A DNA stretch of 64,000 nt from Pseudovibrio zosterae (GCF_033843645.1 NZ_JAWXVZ010000001.1:186001-250000); one strand, 5' to 3'; positions 16,896 to 27,083 are shown, counted from the stretch's first letter. The notes: a model not told the origin generated them from the sequence alone. Made by a program: numbers and translations.

Positions 16896-18410
16896 ATGAT
16901 TGTCACGTTATATTCTCAAGCCGAAACCGAGCGTTTTGCGGAAGACTTTGCGGAATTCTTGAAGCCGGGCGATGTGATCGCCCTTTCCGGTGATCTGGGC
17001 ACGGGCAAGTCCACGTTCTCCCGCGCATTGCTGCGCTATCTGGCCGGAGAGCCAGAGTTGGAAGTGCCTAGTCCAACCTTTACGCTCGTTCAGACCTATG
17101 ATCTGGAGCGTCTGTTTCTGGCGCATATGGACCTTTATCGCCTCGAAGAGCCAGAAGAGCTGGAAGAGCTTGGCCTTGAGGACACGCTGGAGCGCGGTAC
17201 AGCCCTTGTTGAGTGGCCGGAGATGGGAGATGCCCGGTATTGGCCCGAAGCGCTTCTGGTGAAGATTGAGGAAGGGCCTGAGCCGGACAGCCGGATCTTC
17301 ACCCTAACGCCGCAGAGCAGCGATTGGGACGCGCGGCTGAAGCGTCTGCAGGCACGCCGTGAGCTGCTGCTCGGCACAACGTGGATGGAACGGCCTCGGG
17401 ATCACCTCAAGGGCGACGCCTCCACCCGTAGTTATCTGCGCCTTAATGGCGAGGCTGGCGGCGCGGTTCTGATGGATTATCCGCCAAGGGCGGGGGAGGC
17501 AACGCTGCCCTCCGGCAAGACCTATGCACAGTCCGTACATCTGGCGCATTCCATCGATGACTTTCTCGCCATAGCGGAAGAGCTGCGCCACCGTGGTTTG
17601 CGCGTGCCTGAGATCTATGCGCTGGATCGGCCCAATGGTCTTGCGCTTATGGAGGACCTCGGCACTCAGTTCATCGTGCAGGACGGTGCGCCCATCACAG
17701 ACCGATACAAACGCGCGCTGGATGTGCTGCTTCACATGCACCAGCAGGCGTGGCCGGAGACGGCCCGTTCGGGCGATGCAACCCATGCCCTTGGCCGCTA
17801 TGATCTGGCCTCCTACATGACCGAGGCCGAGCTCTTCATGGAGTTCTATCGCCCGCACGCGGAGGGCAAAGAGGCTTCCAGCAAGGACCGGACCCTGTTC
17901 AAAGAGGCTTGGCAAAAGGCACTTGCACCGCTTGAGGCCCTGCCAAAGACTTGGGTGATGCGGGACTTTCACAGCCCCAATCTTCTTTGGCTCGACCGGG
18001 CTGAAGGGCTGGACCAGATTGCGCAGATCGATTTTCAGGACGCCCTTATTGGACCAATTGCTTATGACGTTGCGTCCCTTGTAATGGATGCCCGCCTGAC
18101 GATCCCTCGTGACCTTCAGGAAGAGCTGCTGGCGCACTATTGCGAAAAAGCGCTTAAATACCTAAGTGATTTTGATGAAGGCCTGTTTAGGTACGGGGTT
18201 GCTACACTTGCAGCCCATCGTAACACTAAGATTTTAGGGGGCTTTGTCCGGTTGAATACCGTATTTGGTAAGCCGGCGTATCTTGAGCATTTGCCCCGGA
18301 TCAGAGAGTATCTTGTACAGGCTCTTTCACATCCTGAGCTGGAAGAGCTCAAGACGGTGTATGACGTCATACTGCCGTCAAATCCTCTGCTGCACAGTGC
18401 GAGCAAATAG
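16896..18410 (+). CDS. TsaE / aminoglycoside-phosphotransferase-like sugar kinase fusion
   Basis: A 504-residue two-domain protein. Residues 1 to about 155 are TsaE (YjeE), the ATPase for tRNA t6A synthesis, with P-loop SGDLGTGKST (31-40), the PSPTFTLVQTY motif and LVEWPE. From about 160 it is an APH-fold kinase with the catalytic loop MRDFHSPNLLWLD and the metal motif IDFQDA. The kinase part resembles AmgK, which phosphorylates the anomeric position of N-acetylmuramate in peptidoglycan recycling; the next gene is MurU-like, which supports this. The fusion is seen in other Alphaproteobacteria. The substrate is inferred from context. Confidence 0.88.
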   Translation: MIVTLYSQAETERFAEDFAEFLKPGDVIALSGDLGTGKSTFSRALLRYLAGEPELEVPSPTFTLVQTYDLERLFLAHMDLYRLEEPEELEELGLEDTLERGTALVEWPEMGDARYWPEALLVKIEEGPEPDSRIFTLTPQSSDWDARLKRLQARRELLLGTTWMERPRDHLKGDASTRSYLRLNGEAGGAVLMDYPPRAGEATLPSGKTYAQSVHLAHSIDDFLAIAEELRHRGLRVPEIYALDRPNGLALMEDLGTQFIVQDGAPITDRYKRALDVLLHMHQQAWPETARSGDATHALGRYDLASYMTEAELFMEFYRPHAEGKEASSKDRTLFKEAWQKALAPLEALPKTWVMRDFHSPNLLWLDRAEGLDQIAQIDFQDALIGPIAYDVASLVMDARLTIPRDLQEELLAHYCEKALKYLSDFDEGLFRYGVATLAAHRNTKILGGFVRLNTVFGKPAYLEHLPRIREYLVQALSHPELEELKTVYDVILPSNPLLHSASK

Positions 18411-18440
18411 TTCTTCCAATTTACTTGAAAGAATAAAGGA

Positions 18441-19175
18441 ATGAATAAGAACCCAATCGCTCACCCAGAGCGTGCCATAGTGCTATCGGCTGGCATGGGC
18501 AAGCGCATGCGCCCGTTGACCGCCACCACCCCGAAGCCTCTGATCGAAGTGGCCGGCAGATCCATGCTGGACTACACCTTGCAGCGCCTGCAAAAGGGCG
18601 GCGTTCAGGAAGCGGTGGTGAACGTGCACTATCTGGCTGACTTGGTGGAAGTTCATGCCAAGAAGTTTCAGGGTATGGCCGTTGCCATTTCTGACGAACG
18701 CGATGAGCTGTTGGAGACAGGCGGCGGCGTAAAGAAGGCTCTGCCACACCTGGGAAACCAGCCGTTTCTGGTGACCAACTCCGACAGCCTATGGATTGAG
18801 GGCGTGCGCCCAAATCTGGAGACCATGGCCGAGGCGTGGAATCCTGAGAAAATGGACATCCTGTTGCTGATGGTGCCAAGTGTGAATTCCGTTGGCTACA
18901 CCGGCAAGGGCGACTTCACCATGGACGTTGAAGGTGTCTTGAAGCGTCGCGTGGAGCGAACCGTGGCGCCCTATGTCTATTCCGGCACTGCCATCTTCAA
19001 GCCAGAGGTGTTTGAGGATACCCCAGACGGGCCGTTTTCCCTGAACTTGCTGTTTGATCGCGCGATCGAACAGGGGCGTCTTTATGGCGTTGAGGGGGAT
19101 GGCCTGTGGCTTCACGTGGGAACCCCGGAAGCTTTGGTTGATGCCGAAAGAGCCATTGCAGAAAGCGTGAACTGA
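18441..19175 (+). CDS. murU: Nucleotidyltransferase, MurU-like (N-acetylmuramate-1-phosphate uridylyltransferase)
   Basis: A 244-residue sugar-nucleotide transferase. The N-terminal signature VLSAGMGKRMRPLTATTPKP binds the nucleotide, and LVTNSDSLW carries the metal-binding acidic residue. Family members nearest in length and context make UDP-MurNAc from MurNAc-1-phosphate, bypassing MurA/MurB. It starts 30 bp after the TsaE-kinase fusion, so kinase and uridylyltransferase steps would be co-expressed. Mannose-1-phosphate guanylyltransferase is the main alternative annotation for this fold. Confidence 0.78.
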   Translation: MNKNPIAHPERAIVLSAGMGKRMRPLTATTPKPLIEVAGRSMLDYTLQRLQKGGVQEAVVNVHYLADLVEVHAKKFQGMAVAISDERDELLETGGGVKKALPHLGNQPFLVTNSDSLWIEGVRPNLETMAEAWNPEKMDILLLMVPSVNSVGYTGKGDFTMDVEGVLKRRVERTVAPYVYSGTAIFKPEVFEDTPDGPFSLNLLFDRAIEQGRLYGVEGDGLWLHVGTPEALVDAERAIAESVN

Positions 19176-19220
19176 CGCCTAAAAAGGATCATCTCTTGAT
19201 TCTTTTGCAGGCGGTCTGTT

Positions 19221-22200
19221 TTGAGCCAGAACAAGCTTTTCACCATCGCACCACCAACGCCTTTCCTTCAGACGTTGGTGGAGAACCTCCTCACAGGTGA
19301 ACTGGTTCCCGGGTTTGATGCCACCTCAAGCCCGCTTGCGCTCAGCAAGGTTACCATCTATGTGCCCACGCGACGTGCGGCGCGGTCCTTGCCCACCCTC
19401 CTGCGAGAGGCGATGGGCCAGCGGTCCATCCTGCTGCCCAAAATTCTGCCCCTTGGCGACGTTGAGGAAGACGAGCAGGTTCTGCGGCAAGAGCCGGATG
19501 CGGAGCCTCTGCCTCCTGCCATGTCGTTGATGGAGCGCAAGCTGGCCATGACACAGCTCGTGTGGGCGTGGAAGGGCCATTTACGCCGCGAACTGTTGGG
19601 CCTGGGCGAGGGCGATACATCGGCGTTCCCGGCATCCTCAGCAGATGCGGCATGGCTTGCCGGTGATTTGCTGACCTTGATGGATGAGGTGCAGACGGAA
19701 GAAGCCAACTGGACCGACCTGACGGGCCTTGTGCCGGACAATCACGCCCAATACTGGCAGATCACGCTGGAGTTCCTGCGCATTGTGAGTGAGCAGTGGC
19801 CCGCCTTCCTGAAAGAAGCCGGGTTCATGGACCCCAAGGCCCGCCGGTCGGCGTTGATCCGCCGCGCCGCGCAGCTGCTGCGAGATCAGCCACCCAAAGG
19901 GCCGGTGATTGTCGCAGGCGCGACGGGCTCCGTGCCAGCGACAGCGGAGCTTTTAAAAGCCGTGCTTTCCTTGGAGCATGGAGCCATTGTCCTTCCAGCT
20001 CTTGACCAGCGCATGGACAATGAAAGCTGGAAAGCCTTGGGCGGAACGGATGAGGGTATGGCTGTGCCCGGTCACCCGCAATACAGCCTGCAGAAACTTC
20101 TCGCCACCTTGGGGCGCACCCGTGACGACGTGGTGGCGCTGGGGACTGTTTCGAGCCCTTCCTTGAGCCATCGAAGCGCAATCGTAAACGAGGCGCTGCG
20201 TCCGGCAGACACCACGGATGCCTGGCAGGGCTTTTTTGCAAGCGAGCTGGCAACCAAGCGGCCCGAAGCCTTCCAGAATGTCGCGGTGCTTTCAGCGGGC
20301 AGTGAAGCGGAAGAGGCGCTGGCCGTCGCCTTGGTGTTGCGTGAAGGCATAGAAGCGGACAAGAAGGTGGCGCTCATCACGCCAGACAGAACACTGTCCC
20401 GCCGCGTGGCCTCGGAGTTGGCGCGTTGGAACATTGCCGTTGATGATACCGCTGGCCGTCCGCAAGATCAGACGCCGCCTACCATCCTCGCCATGCTGAC
20501 CGCCAAGCTTGCCTTGGGCGGCCTCGACCCTGTTCAACTTCTGGCGCTGTTGAAGCACCCGTTGGCTCGGTTCGGTTTGCCGGTAAAGGAAGTGCGCGCC
20601 GCCGCGCGTGCGCTTGAACGTGGTGTGTTGCGCGGGCCGTCACCCCGGCCCGGCATATCAGGTCTGAAAGAAGCCATTCTCGCAGCCCGATCCGCCGTGG
20701 AAGACAGGCACACCCCACGCTGGAAAAAGCTGGTAGAGGCAGACTGGCAATCGATCGATCAGCTCGTTATGCGGCTGGAGGAGGCGATTGGTCCTCTCGA
20801 GGCGCTTCTGGGTGCAGCGTCCGATGTGGATGTCAAACACATTGCCCAACTGCATACTGATGCGGTGATAAAAGTTGCCGAGGAAGAAGACGGCTCCACC
20901 ACCGAACTTTTCAAGGGAGAAACCGGTGCTGCCCTTGCAGACACGCTGACCTCTCTTCTGGACGCTGAGACCAGCAGTCTCGCCATTCCGGCCGCGGAAT
21001 GGCCCGGCGTCTTTGCCGCCCTTGTGTCTGGCAATGCGGTGCGCTCCAAGCTGCCCGCAGACCCTAGAGTGCACCTGCTTGGACCGATGGAGGCGCGGCT
21101 TCAGCATTTCGACCGGGTGGTGCTCGGCGGATTGAACGAAGGTATCTGGCCGCAAAGAACACGTAACGACCCTTGGCTCAACCGTCCCATGAAAGGCCAG
21201 ATCGGCCTCGACCCGCCGGAACGGCGCATTGGGTCCTCAGCCCATGACTTTTTGTGCGCCATGGGGGCGGAAGAAGTGGTCTTGTCCCGCTCAGCGCGGG
21301 TGGATGGTGCCCCGGCTGTAGCCTCCCGCTGGCTGCAACGGATTTTGACGCTGGCCGGGGACGAAGTGACAACCGCCATGAAGCAGCGTGGCACGCCCTA
21401 CGTGGAAATGGCGCGAACACTGGACCGCTTGGAAGTGCCGGTGATGCCAGCTGAACGCCCGGAACCCAAGCCGCCGCTCAATGCGCGGCCCAAGCAGCTG
21501 TCGGTCACGCGCATCGAAACCCTGATACGCGACCCCTACGAGATTTACGCCCGCAACATTCTGAGACTGGAGGAAGTTGACCCTATTGGCGGCGAGCCAA
21601 ATGCTGCCGACAAGGGCACCATCATCCATGATGCGCTGGCAAACTTCTTGAGCCAGTGGGATGCGGCTTTTGATGACAAGGCCATTCGAGCCCTGTTGGA
21701 TGAAGGGGGGCGGTTGTTCCGCCCACTAGACGCGTTCCCGGCCATTCGAGCGCTGTGGTGGCCCCGTTTCGAGAAGATCGCAGAAAGCTTCGTTGGCTTT
21801 GAATATGGCCGTGCCGCCGATATTGAAAGGCGTTTTCTGGAAGTGTCTGGGGGAGCGGAGATGAAACGGCCAGATGGCAGTACGTTCAAGCTGACTGGCC
21901 GGGCGGACCGCATTGATCTGATGAAAGGCAATCAGCTTCAAGTGATTGACTACAAGACCGGCGTTCCGCCCTCGCAAAAGCAGGTGGAGGCGCTGCTCTC
22001 GCCCCAGTTGCCGCTTGAAGTGGCCATGATCCGCCGAGGTGGGTTTGAGGGCATACCGGCAGAAGCTCCAGTCAGCTCAATCCTTTATGTACAGTTGAAG
22101 GGCGGACGTGAGGCTTTGAAAGTCCACAATCGCGACCCGGAAGATCAGAGCGTGGAAGAACTCGCCGAAGAAGCATGGAGCCGCCTGGAACAGTTGGTTG

Positions 22201-22334
22201 CGGCCTATGAAAACCCGGCGAAGGGATACTTGTCCCGTGCCCGTGTTTTGAAAGAGCGTCAATGGGCCTCGGCCTATGACCACCTCGCCCGCGTGCAGGA
22301 ATGGTCCCTTGGCGGCGAAGGGGAGGACGACTGA
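19221..22334 (+). CDS. addB: Double-strand break repair protein AddB
   Basis: A 1037-residue subunit of the AddAB helicase-nuclease that processes DNA ends for RecA recombination. The N-terminal part has a helicase-like fold without intact ATP motifs (TIYVPTRRAARSLPTLLRE). The C-terminal nuclease domain shows GTIIHDALANFL and LQVIDYKTG with the PD-(D/E)xK residues. The start is TTG 19221, the only in-frame start before the conserved sequence; a weak GCAGGCGG lies upstream. The stop TGA overlaps the addA start ATG (TGATG), so addA translation is coupled. Confidence 0.93.
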   Translation: MSQNKLFTIAPPTPFLQTLVENLLTGELVPGFDATSSPLALSKVTIYVPTRRAARSLPTLLREAMGQRSILLPKILPLGDVEEDEQVLRQEPDAEPLPPAMSLMERKLAMTQLVWAWKGHLRRELLGLGEGDTSAFPASSADAAWLAGDLLTLMDEVQTEEANWTDLTGLVPDNHAQYWQITLEFLRIVSEQWPAFLKEAGFMDPKARRSALIRRAAQLLRDQPPKGPVIVAGATGSVPATAELLKAVLSLEHGAIVLPALDQRMDNESWKALGGTDEGMAVPGHPQYSLQKLLATLGRTRDDVVALGTVSSPSLSHRSAIVNEALRPADTTDAWQGFFASELATKRPEAFQNVAVLSAGSEAEEALAVALVLREGIEADKKVALITPDRTLSRRVASELARWNIAVDDTAGRPQDQTPPTILAMLTAKLALGGLDPVQLLALLKHPLARFGLPVKEVRAAARALERGVLRGPSPRPGISGLKEAILAARSAVEDRHTPRWKKLVEADWQSIDQLVMRLEEAIGPLEALLGAASDVDVKHIAQLHTDAVIKVAEEEDGSTTELFKGETGAALADTLTSLLDAETSSLAIPAAEWPGVFAALVSGNAVRSKLPADPRVHLLGPMEARLQHFDRVVLGGLNEGIWPQRTRNDPWLNRPMKGQIGLDPPERRIGSSAHDFLCAMGAEEVVLSRSARVDGAPAVASRWLQRILTLAGDEVTTAMKQRGTPYVEMARTLDRLEVPVMPAERPEPKPPLNARPKQLSVTRIETLIRDPYEIYARNILRLEEVDPIGGEPNAADKGTIIHDALANFLSQWDAAFDDKAIRALLDEGGRLFRPLDAFPAIRALWWPRFEKIAESFVGFEYGRAADIERRFLEVSGGAEMKRPDGSTFKLTGRADRIDLMKGNQLQVIDYKTGVPPSQKQVEALLSPQLPLEVAMIRRGGFEGIPAEAPVSSILYVQLKGGREALKVHNRDPEDQSVEELAEEAWSRLEQLVAAYENPAKGYLSRARVLKERQWASAYDHLARVQEWSLGGEGEDD

Positions 22335-25300
22335 TGCAGATCCCGGCAAAGACACTGGAAAGTCAGGCGAAGGCCGCCCACCCCCTCAACTCGGCGTGGG
22401 TAAGTGCCAATGCAGGCTCCGGCAAGACCTTCGTTTTGGCGCGGCGTGTCATTCGCTTGCTGTTGAACGGCACTGATCCGTCGCGCATTCTCTGCTTGAC
22501 CTTTACCAAGGCTGCGGCCGCCGAAATGGCAACGCGCGTTTTCGATATTCTCGCCTCCTGGACCAGTCTGTCAGATGCTGAGCTGACAAAGGAACTTGAG
22601 GTGATTGAAGGTCGCCCGCCAGAACCGACAAAGGTTTCTGAAGCGCGCAGGCTGTTCGCACGAGCACTGGAAACACCGGGTGGCCTGAAAATTCAAACGA
22701 TTCATGCCTTCTGCGAAGCTCTGTTGCATCAGTTCCCGCTGGAGGCAAACGTGGCAGGGCACTTTTCCGTGCTCGATGACCGCATTGCCGACGAGCTGCT
22801 TTCAGAAGCGCGGGCCCGCGTGTTGCACCGGGCAGAGGTGGACCCGGATACCGATCTTGGCCAGGCTCTTGCGCTGCTCATTGAGCTGCTGCCCGATGCT
22901 GGAGTGGAGAGCGCCCTTTCCGAGCTTATTGGCAAGCGCGATGCCTTCTACCGTTGGATTGTCGCTGCTGGTTCTCTGGAAAATGCGCTGGGCGAACTGA
23001 TCGCAAGCTTTGGATTGACGGCCAACGACACCCCTGAAGCAATTGATGCCGCCTTCAAGAGTGAGTGCCTGCTGTCATCGCAAGAGGTGAAAGCCTATGC
23101 CGAAGCGCTGCGCACAGGCACGAAAACAGATCAAGGGCGCGCCGATGCCATGCTGGCAACCTTGGCGGCTCCCACAGATGAGGTCTGGCGGAGAAGCTGG
23201 CTGGATGTGTTCCTCACTCAGAAGATGGAACCTCGCAAAAGCCTCGGCACCAAGAAGATTCAGGAGGGCTTTCCCCATGTGATCGAGCACATGATGGAGG
23301 AGCAGCAACGTTTGCTGAGCCTCTTGGAAAAGCGGGCTGCTGTAATCACCGTTGCGGGCACCAAGGCGATATTGCATCTGTCTGACGCAGTGCTTCAGCA
23401 CTACGAGAAGGACAAGATTCAACGCGGGTTTCTCGACTTTGAAGATCTGGTGGTGCGCGCCGCAAACCTGCTCTCTCGCTCGGATGCGGCCCGGTGGGTT
23501 CAATACAAGCTGGATCAGGGGCTTGACCATATCCTCGTGGATGAAGCGCAGGACACGAGCCCGCGCCAGTGGGAAGTGATTGGCGCGCTGGCAGAGGAAT
23601 TCTTTGCAGGCGAGGGCGCGCGGGCGGGCGTTCGAACCATTTTTGCCGTCGGCGATGAAAAGCAATCGATCTACTCATTTCAAGGCGCAGTGCCTGCGTA
23701 TTTTGCGCAGATGCGTGACTTCTTCAAACGACGCGCCGGTGAAGCTCAGAAAACCTTTGAGGCCATTGAGCTGAACCTCTCGTTCCGCTCCACTCCGGAC
23801 GTGCTGGGTGCCGTCGACAAGGTGTTCGAGGTTCCTGAGGCCTATGCGGGCCTGTCGCAGGACAATCTTGCGCCGGTGCATGAGGCCATTCGCCGGAATG
23901 ATCCCGGTCTCGTTGAGATTTGGCCCCTGGAAGAGCACGCGGACATAGAGGAACCAGAGGATTGGACTGAGCCTGTCGACCGGATCGGCAGCTCAAATCC
24001 AATGATGCGGCTGGCACGCCGGATTGCAGGGCAAATCCGCGACTGGGATGACAACGGCGTGGCATCGCCGGGAGATGTGCTGGTGTTGGTGCGCAAGCGT
24101 GGCCCTTTTGTGGATGCGCTGAACCGCGAGTTAAAGCGTCTGGACGTACCTGCTGCCGGTGCGGACCGGCTGACATTGACAGACCATATCGCCGTGCAGG
24201 ACTTGGTCGCGCTGGGCCGGTTCATTCTGTTGGCGGAAGACGACATGTCTCTTGCCTGCACATTGAAAAGCCCTTTGTTTGGCCTATCCGACGATGACCT
24301 TTTCGAGATTGCTCATGAAACGCCGGGCCGTCCTCGCCCCGGCACGCTCTGGCAGATGCTCGTGAAAAAGGCGGACAGCTCCGATAAGTGGGCGGCAATC
24401 CGCAGTCAACTGGAAGACTGGCGTGATCGCGCCGACTTTGTGCCGCCTTTCGAGTTTTATGCGCGCATTCTGGGGGCCGATGGGCATCGTCTCAACTTCC
24501 GCCGCCGTCTTGGCTCGGAAGTGGATGATGTGCTTGACGAGTTCCTTGCCCTGACAATCACATTTGAGCAGACCGGGACACCGGGCCTTGAGGGCTTCCT
24601 TGCTTGGCTTGCCGCCGCGCCAACCGAGATCAAACGCGAGCTGAACAACGCCAAAGGCATGGTGCGCATTATGACCGTTCACGGCTCCAAGGGGCTGGAA
24701 GCGCCGTTTGTCATTCTGGCGGACAACTGTTCTGCGCCCGTATCGGCGCATCACGATCCGGTGATGCTGGAAAAGGCACGGCAAAACGACGACAAAGCCG
24801 CGAATGCACTCGTATGGCTGCCCACCTCTGCACTGCGGACACCGTGGCACAAGGAGGCCCTGCAAGCCATGCGGGACGGGCAGGAGGAAGAGTATCGCCG
24901 CCTGCTTTACGTTGCCATGACCCGTGCCAAGGACCGCCTTGTCGTCTGTGGTTGGTCGCCAAAGCGCGGGCCTCATGCCAATTGCTGGTATTCGATCATT
25001 GATCGCTGTTTGGCTGCGGAAAGCCGCCCGCAGCTTGATCAACTCGGCAATACCATTGGCCTGCGCTGGACCCGGGACGGCGCTGAAAAGGAAGAGCCAA
25101 AGCTTGGCGGAACAAAAGCGGAGCCCGTGAATGCGGCGGTAAGTTTGCCTGCGTGGGTAACGCGCAATGTGTCGGCACCAGACCGTTTGCGGCGCTTGAA
25201 GCCATCCGCTGCGTTTGAGGAAATGGAAACCAAGCAAGGCATCGAGCCTCCCTCTCCGATACAGGCCCTTGAAGCTGCACGCCAGCCCGAAAGCTGGCCG

Positions 25301-25804
25301 TTGGTCCGGGGGCGTATGGTTCACCGCCTTTTGGAAATTCTGCCGGAGCTGCCCGAGACGGAGCGTCACGCAGCCATGGAACGCTACATCGCCATTGCCT
25401 TGCCGGAGGCGTTCCGCGACCGCGAGGAAGACTTGCGCAAGGATGTGCTCGGCGTCTTGCATCACCCAGAATACAGCGCGCTGTTCACCGTTGAAGGGCA
25501 GGCTGAAGTCCCCATTCAGGGGCTGCTCAAAGATGAAGCCGGGCAGGATGTGGAGGTGTCAGGCATCATCGACCGGCTCGTTTTGCAAGGGGATGAGCTT
25601 TGGATTGTCGACTATAAAACCAATTCACAGCTTCCTGATCATCCGTCAGCGGTGAGTGAAGAGTATGCATCGCAGCTCGCGGTTTATAAGAAATTGCTCA
25701 TAAACCTCTATCCCACTAAGAAAATCCGAGGTTTTCTGCTCTACACCGGTGGCCCGGTCCTCTTTGAGGTGCCGCAGGAGCGACTGGATCATTTCAATTT
25801 CTAA
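22334..25804 (+). CDS. addA: Double-strand break repair helicase/nuclease AddA
   Basis: A 1156-residue UvrD-type helicase with a C-terminal nuclease. Visible motifs: P-loop SANAGSGKTFVLARRV near the N terminus, LCLTFTKAAAAEM (Ia), ILVDEAQDTSPRQW (II), FAVGDEKQSIYSFQGA (III), MTVHGSKGLEAPFV (V), EYRRLLYVAMTRAKDRL (VI), and near the end LWIVDYKTN of the nuclease. I chose ATG 22334, which overlaps the addB stop; an in-frame ATG at 22301 lies inside addB. With AddB it replaces RecBCD. The thioredoxin gene follows after about 110 bp, a common alphaproteobacterial order. Confidence 0.95.
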   Translation: MQIPAKTLESQAKAAHPLNSAWVSANAGSGKTFVLARRVIRLLLNGTDPSRILCLTFTKAAAAEMATRVFDILASWTSLSDAELTKELEVIEGRPPEPTKVSEARRLFARALETPGGLKIQTIHAFCEALLHQFPLEANVAGHFSVLDDRIADELLSEARARVLHRAEVDPDTDLGQALALLIELLPDAGVESALSELIGKRDAFYRWIVAAGSLENALGELIASFGLTANDTPEAIDAAFKSECLLSSQEVKAYAEALRTGTKTDQGRADAMLATLAAPTDEVWRRSWLDVFLTQKMEPRKSLGTKKIQEGFPHVIEHMMEEQQRLLSLLEKRAAVITVAGTKAILHLSDAVLQHYEKDKIQRGFLDFEDLVVRAANLLSRSDAARWVQYKLDQGLDHILVDEAQDTSPRQWEVIGALAEEFFAGEGARAGVRTIFAVGDEKQSIYSFQGAVPAYFAQMRDFFKRRAGEAQKTFEAIELNLSFRSTPDVLGAVDKVFEVPEAYAGLSQDNLAPVHEAIRRNDPGLVEIWPLEEHADIEEPEDWTEPVDRIGSSNPMMRLARRIAGQIRDWDDNGVASPGDVLVLVRKRGPFVDALNRELKRLDVPAAGADRLTLTDHIAVQDLVALGRFILLAEDDMSLACTLKSPLFGLSDDDLFEIAHETPGRPRPGTLWQMLVKKADSSDKWAAIRSQLEDWRDRADFVPPFEFYARILGADGHRLNFRRRLGSEVDDVLDEFLALTITFEQTGTPGLEGFLAWLAAAPTEIKRELNNAKGMVRIMTVHGSKGLEAPFVILADNCSAPVSAHHDPVMLEKARQNDDKAANALVWLPTSALRTPWHKEALQAMRDGQEEEYRRLLYVAMTRAKDRLVVCGWSPKRGPHANCWYSIIDRCLAAESRPQLDQLGNTIGLRWTRDGAEKEEPKLGGTKAEPVNAAVSLPAWVTRNVSAPDRLRRLKPSAAFEEMETKQGIEPPSPIQALEAARQPESWPLVRGRMVHRLLEILPELPETERHAAMERYIAIALPEAFRDREEDLRKDVLGVLHHPEYSALFTVEGQAEVPIQGLLKDEAGQDVEVSGIIDRLVLQGDELWIVDYKTNSQLPDHPSAVSEEYASQLAVYKKLLINLYPTKKIRGFLLYTGGPVLFEVPQERLDHFNF

Positions 25805-25912
25805 GAGGATCTTGGAAATCGGTTTGCTTGACGCTCAAGGTTCGGCTTCCTACCTTCGACACAACGGAGCCGCCCTGTCGGGTGACTCGAGAAAACAGAA
25901 ACGAGGCACGAA

Positions 25913-26233
25913 ATGGCGACTGTAAACGTCAGCGACGATACATTTGAAACCGAAGTCCTGAAAAGCTCCACACCTGTGCTGGTGGACTTCTGGGCGACAT
26001 GGTGCGGCCCTTGTAAGATGATCGCTCCGTCTCTTGAAGAAATTTCTGACGAGATGAGTGGCGCTGTGAAGATTGCCAAGCTGGACATCGATTCCAATCA
26101 GCAGGCCGCAATGAACTATGGTGTGCGTTCGATCCCGACGATGATCCTGTTCAAGGACGGTGAGCCTGCAGCCACGCTCGTTGGCGCACACCCAAAAGGC
26201 AAGATTGCAGATTGGATCAAGCAGTACTCGTAG
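25913..26233 (+). CDS. trxA: Thioredoxin
   Basis: A 106-residue single-domain thioredoxin with the redox-active WCGPC (Cys31 and Cys34), the cis-proline SIPTM segment and a C-terminal Gly-Ala-rich helix. It reduces cytoplasmic disulfides with electrons from thioredoxin reductase. The ATG at 25913 has ACGAGGCACGAA upstream. A hairpin with a T tract follows the gene, so it is its own unit after addA. Confidence 0.96.
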   Translation: MATVNVSDDTFETEVLKSSTPVLVDFWATWCGPCKMIAPSLEEISDEMSGAVKIAKLDIDSNQQAAMNYGVRSIPTMILFKDGEPAATLVGAHPKGKIADWIKQYS

Positions 26234-26275
26234 GCCCGCTGAAAAGCCGCTTAGAAACCTGTTTGTTTAGCGGAA

Positions 26276-26310
26276 CTCCGGTCACACATGTGGCCGGAGG
26301 CCTTTTGTTT
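26276..26310 (+). terminator. Intrinsic terminator after trxA
   Basis: CTCCGG (26276-26281) pairs with CCGGAG (26294-26299) around a CACATGTG core, followed by CCTTTTGTTTT. It lies 43 bp after the trxA stop. Confidence 0.85.
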
Positions 26311-26406
26311 TAAGCAATCTTCGCCTAAATAAGACGCTGGGCCTGCACTTGGCAGGCAATCTGTCTGCATGAGCTCTTTGATGAGCCTGTAACGAGTGGG
26401 ATAAGG

Positions 26407-27057
26407 ATGACAAACGAAAGCAAGAACCCTGAAGAGGAACTCAGCAACGTAACCCCTGAGGCTACTGAGAGTGCTGAAGCTCTGGAAACTCCGCTAGAGG
26501 AAGGGGTGCTCGAGTTTGAAGACCCATCAGCTGTTCTGGCAGCAGAAAACGCTGAGCTTAAAGAGCGCGCTCTGCGCCTGATGGCTGAGATGGAGAACCT
26601 TCGTCGTCGCACCGAAAAGGAAGTACGTGACGCGAAAGCCTACGCGGTTGCTTCCTTTGCGCGTGACATGCTGGTCGTCAACGACAACCTCGGCCGTGCC
26701 ATTGAAGCCCTGCCTGAGGAAGCGCGTTCAAATGGAGACAGCTCTCTGGCTTCTCTGATTGAAGGCGTTGAAATGGTGGAGCGCGACATGCTGAACCAGC
26801 TGGAAAAGCATGGCGTGAAGCGCATCAGCCCAGAAGGCGACAAGTTCGACCCGAACTTCCATCAGGCGATGTTTGAAGTTCCAAACCCAGAAGTGCCAAA
26901 CGGCACGGTGGTTCAGGTGGTTCAGGCAGGCTATGTGATCGGCGACCGGGTTTTGCGTCCAGCCATGGTTGGCGTGTCCAAGGGCGGCCCAAAAGCTGCG
27001 ACAAATCCGGCAGACAAGCCTGCAGAGCCGGGTTCAACTGTCGATAAAAGCGCCTGA
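26407..27057 (+). CDS. grpE: Heat-shock nucleotide exchange factor GrpE
   Basis: A 216-residue GrpE: acidic N-terminal tail, long coiled-coil helix (LAAENAELKERALRLMAEME, NLRRRTEKEV), then the beta domain with the signature GVKRISPEGDKFDPNFHQAM and VVQVVQAGYVIGDRVLRPAMV. It releases ADP from DnaK. ATG 26407 has ATAAGG upstream. No dnaK or hrcA is adjacent in this window; a promoter should lie in the 100 bp after the trxA terminator. Confidence 0.96.
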   Translation: MTNESKNPEEELSNVTPEATESAEALETPLEEGVLEFEDPSAVLAAENAELKERALRLMAEMENLRRRTEKEVRDAKAYAVASFARDMLVVNDNLGRAIEALPEEARSNGDSSLASLIEGVEMVERDMLNQLEKHGVKRISPEGDKFDPNFHQAMFEVPNPEVPNGTVVQVVQAGYVIGDRVLRPAMVGVSKGGPKAATNPADKPAEPGSTVDKSA

Positions 27058-27083
27058 CCATTGACTTTGCGGCGATGTTAAGT

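Noticed and set aside
24284..25465. A 393-codon open frame antisense to addA
   Set aside because: Antisense shadow without domain or start signals.
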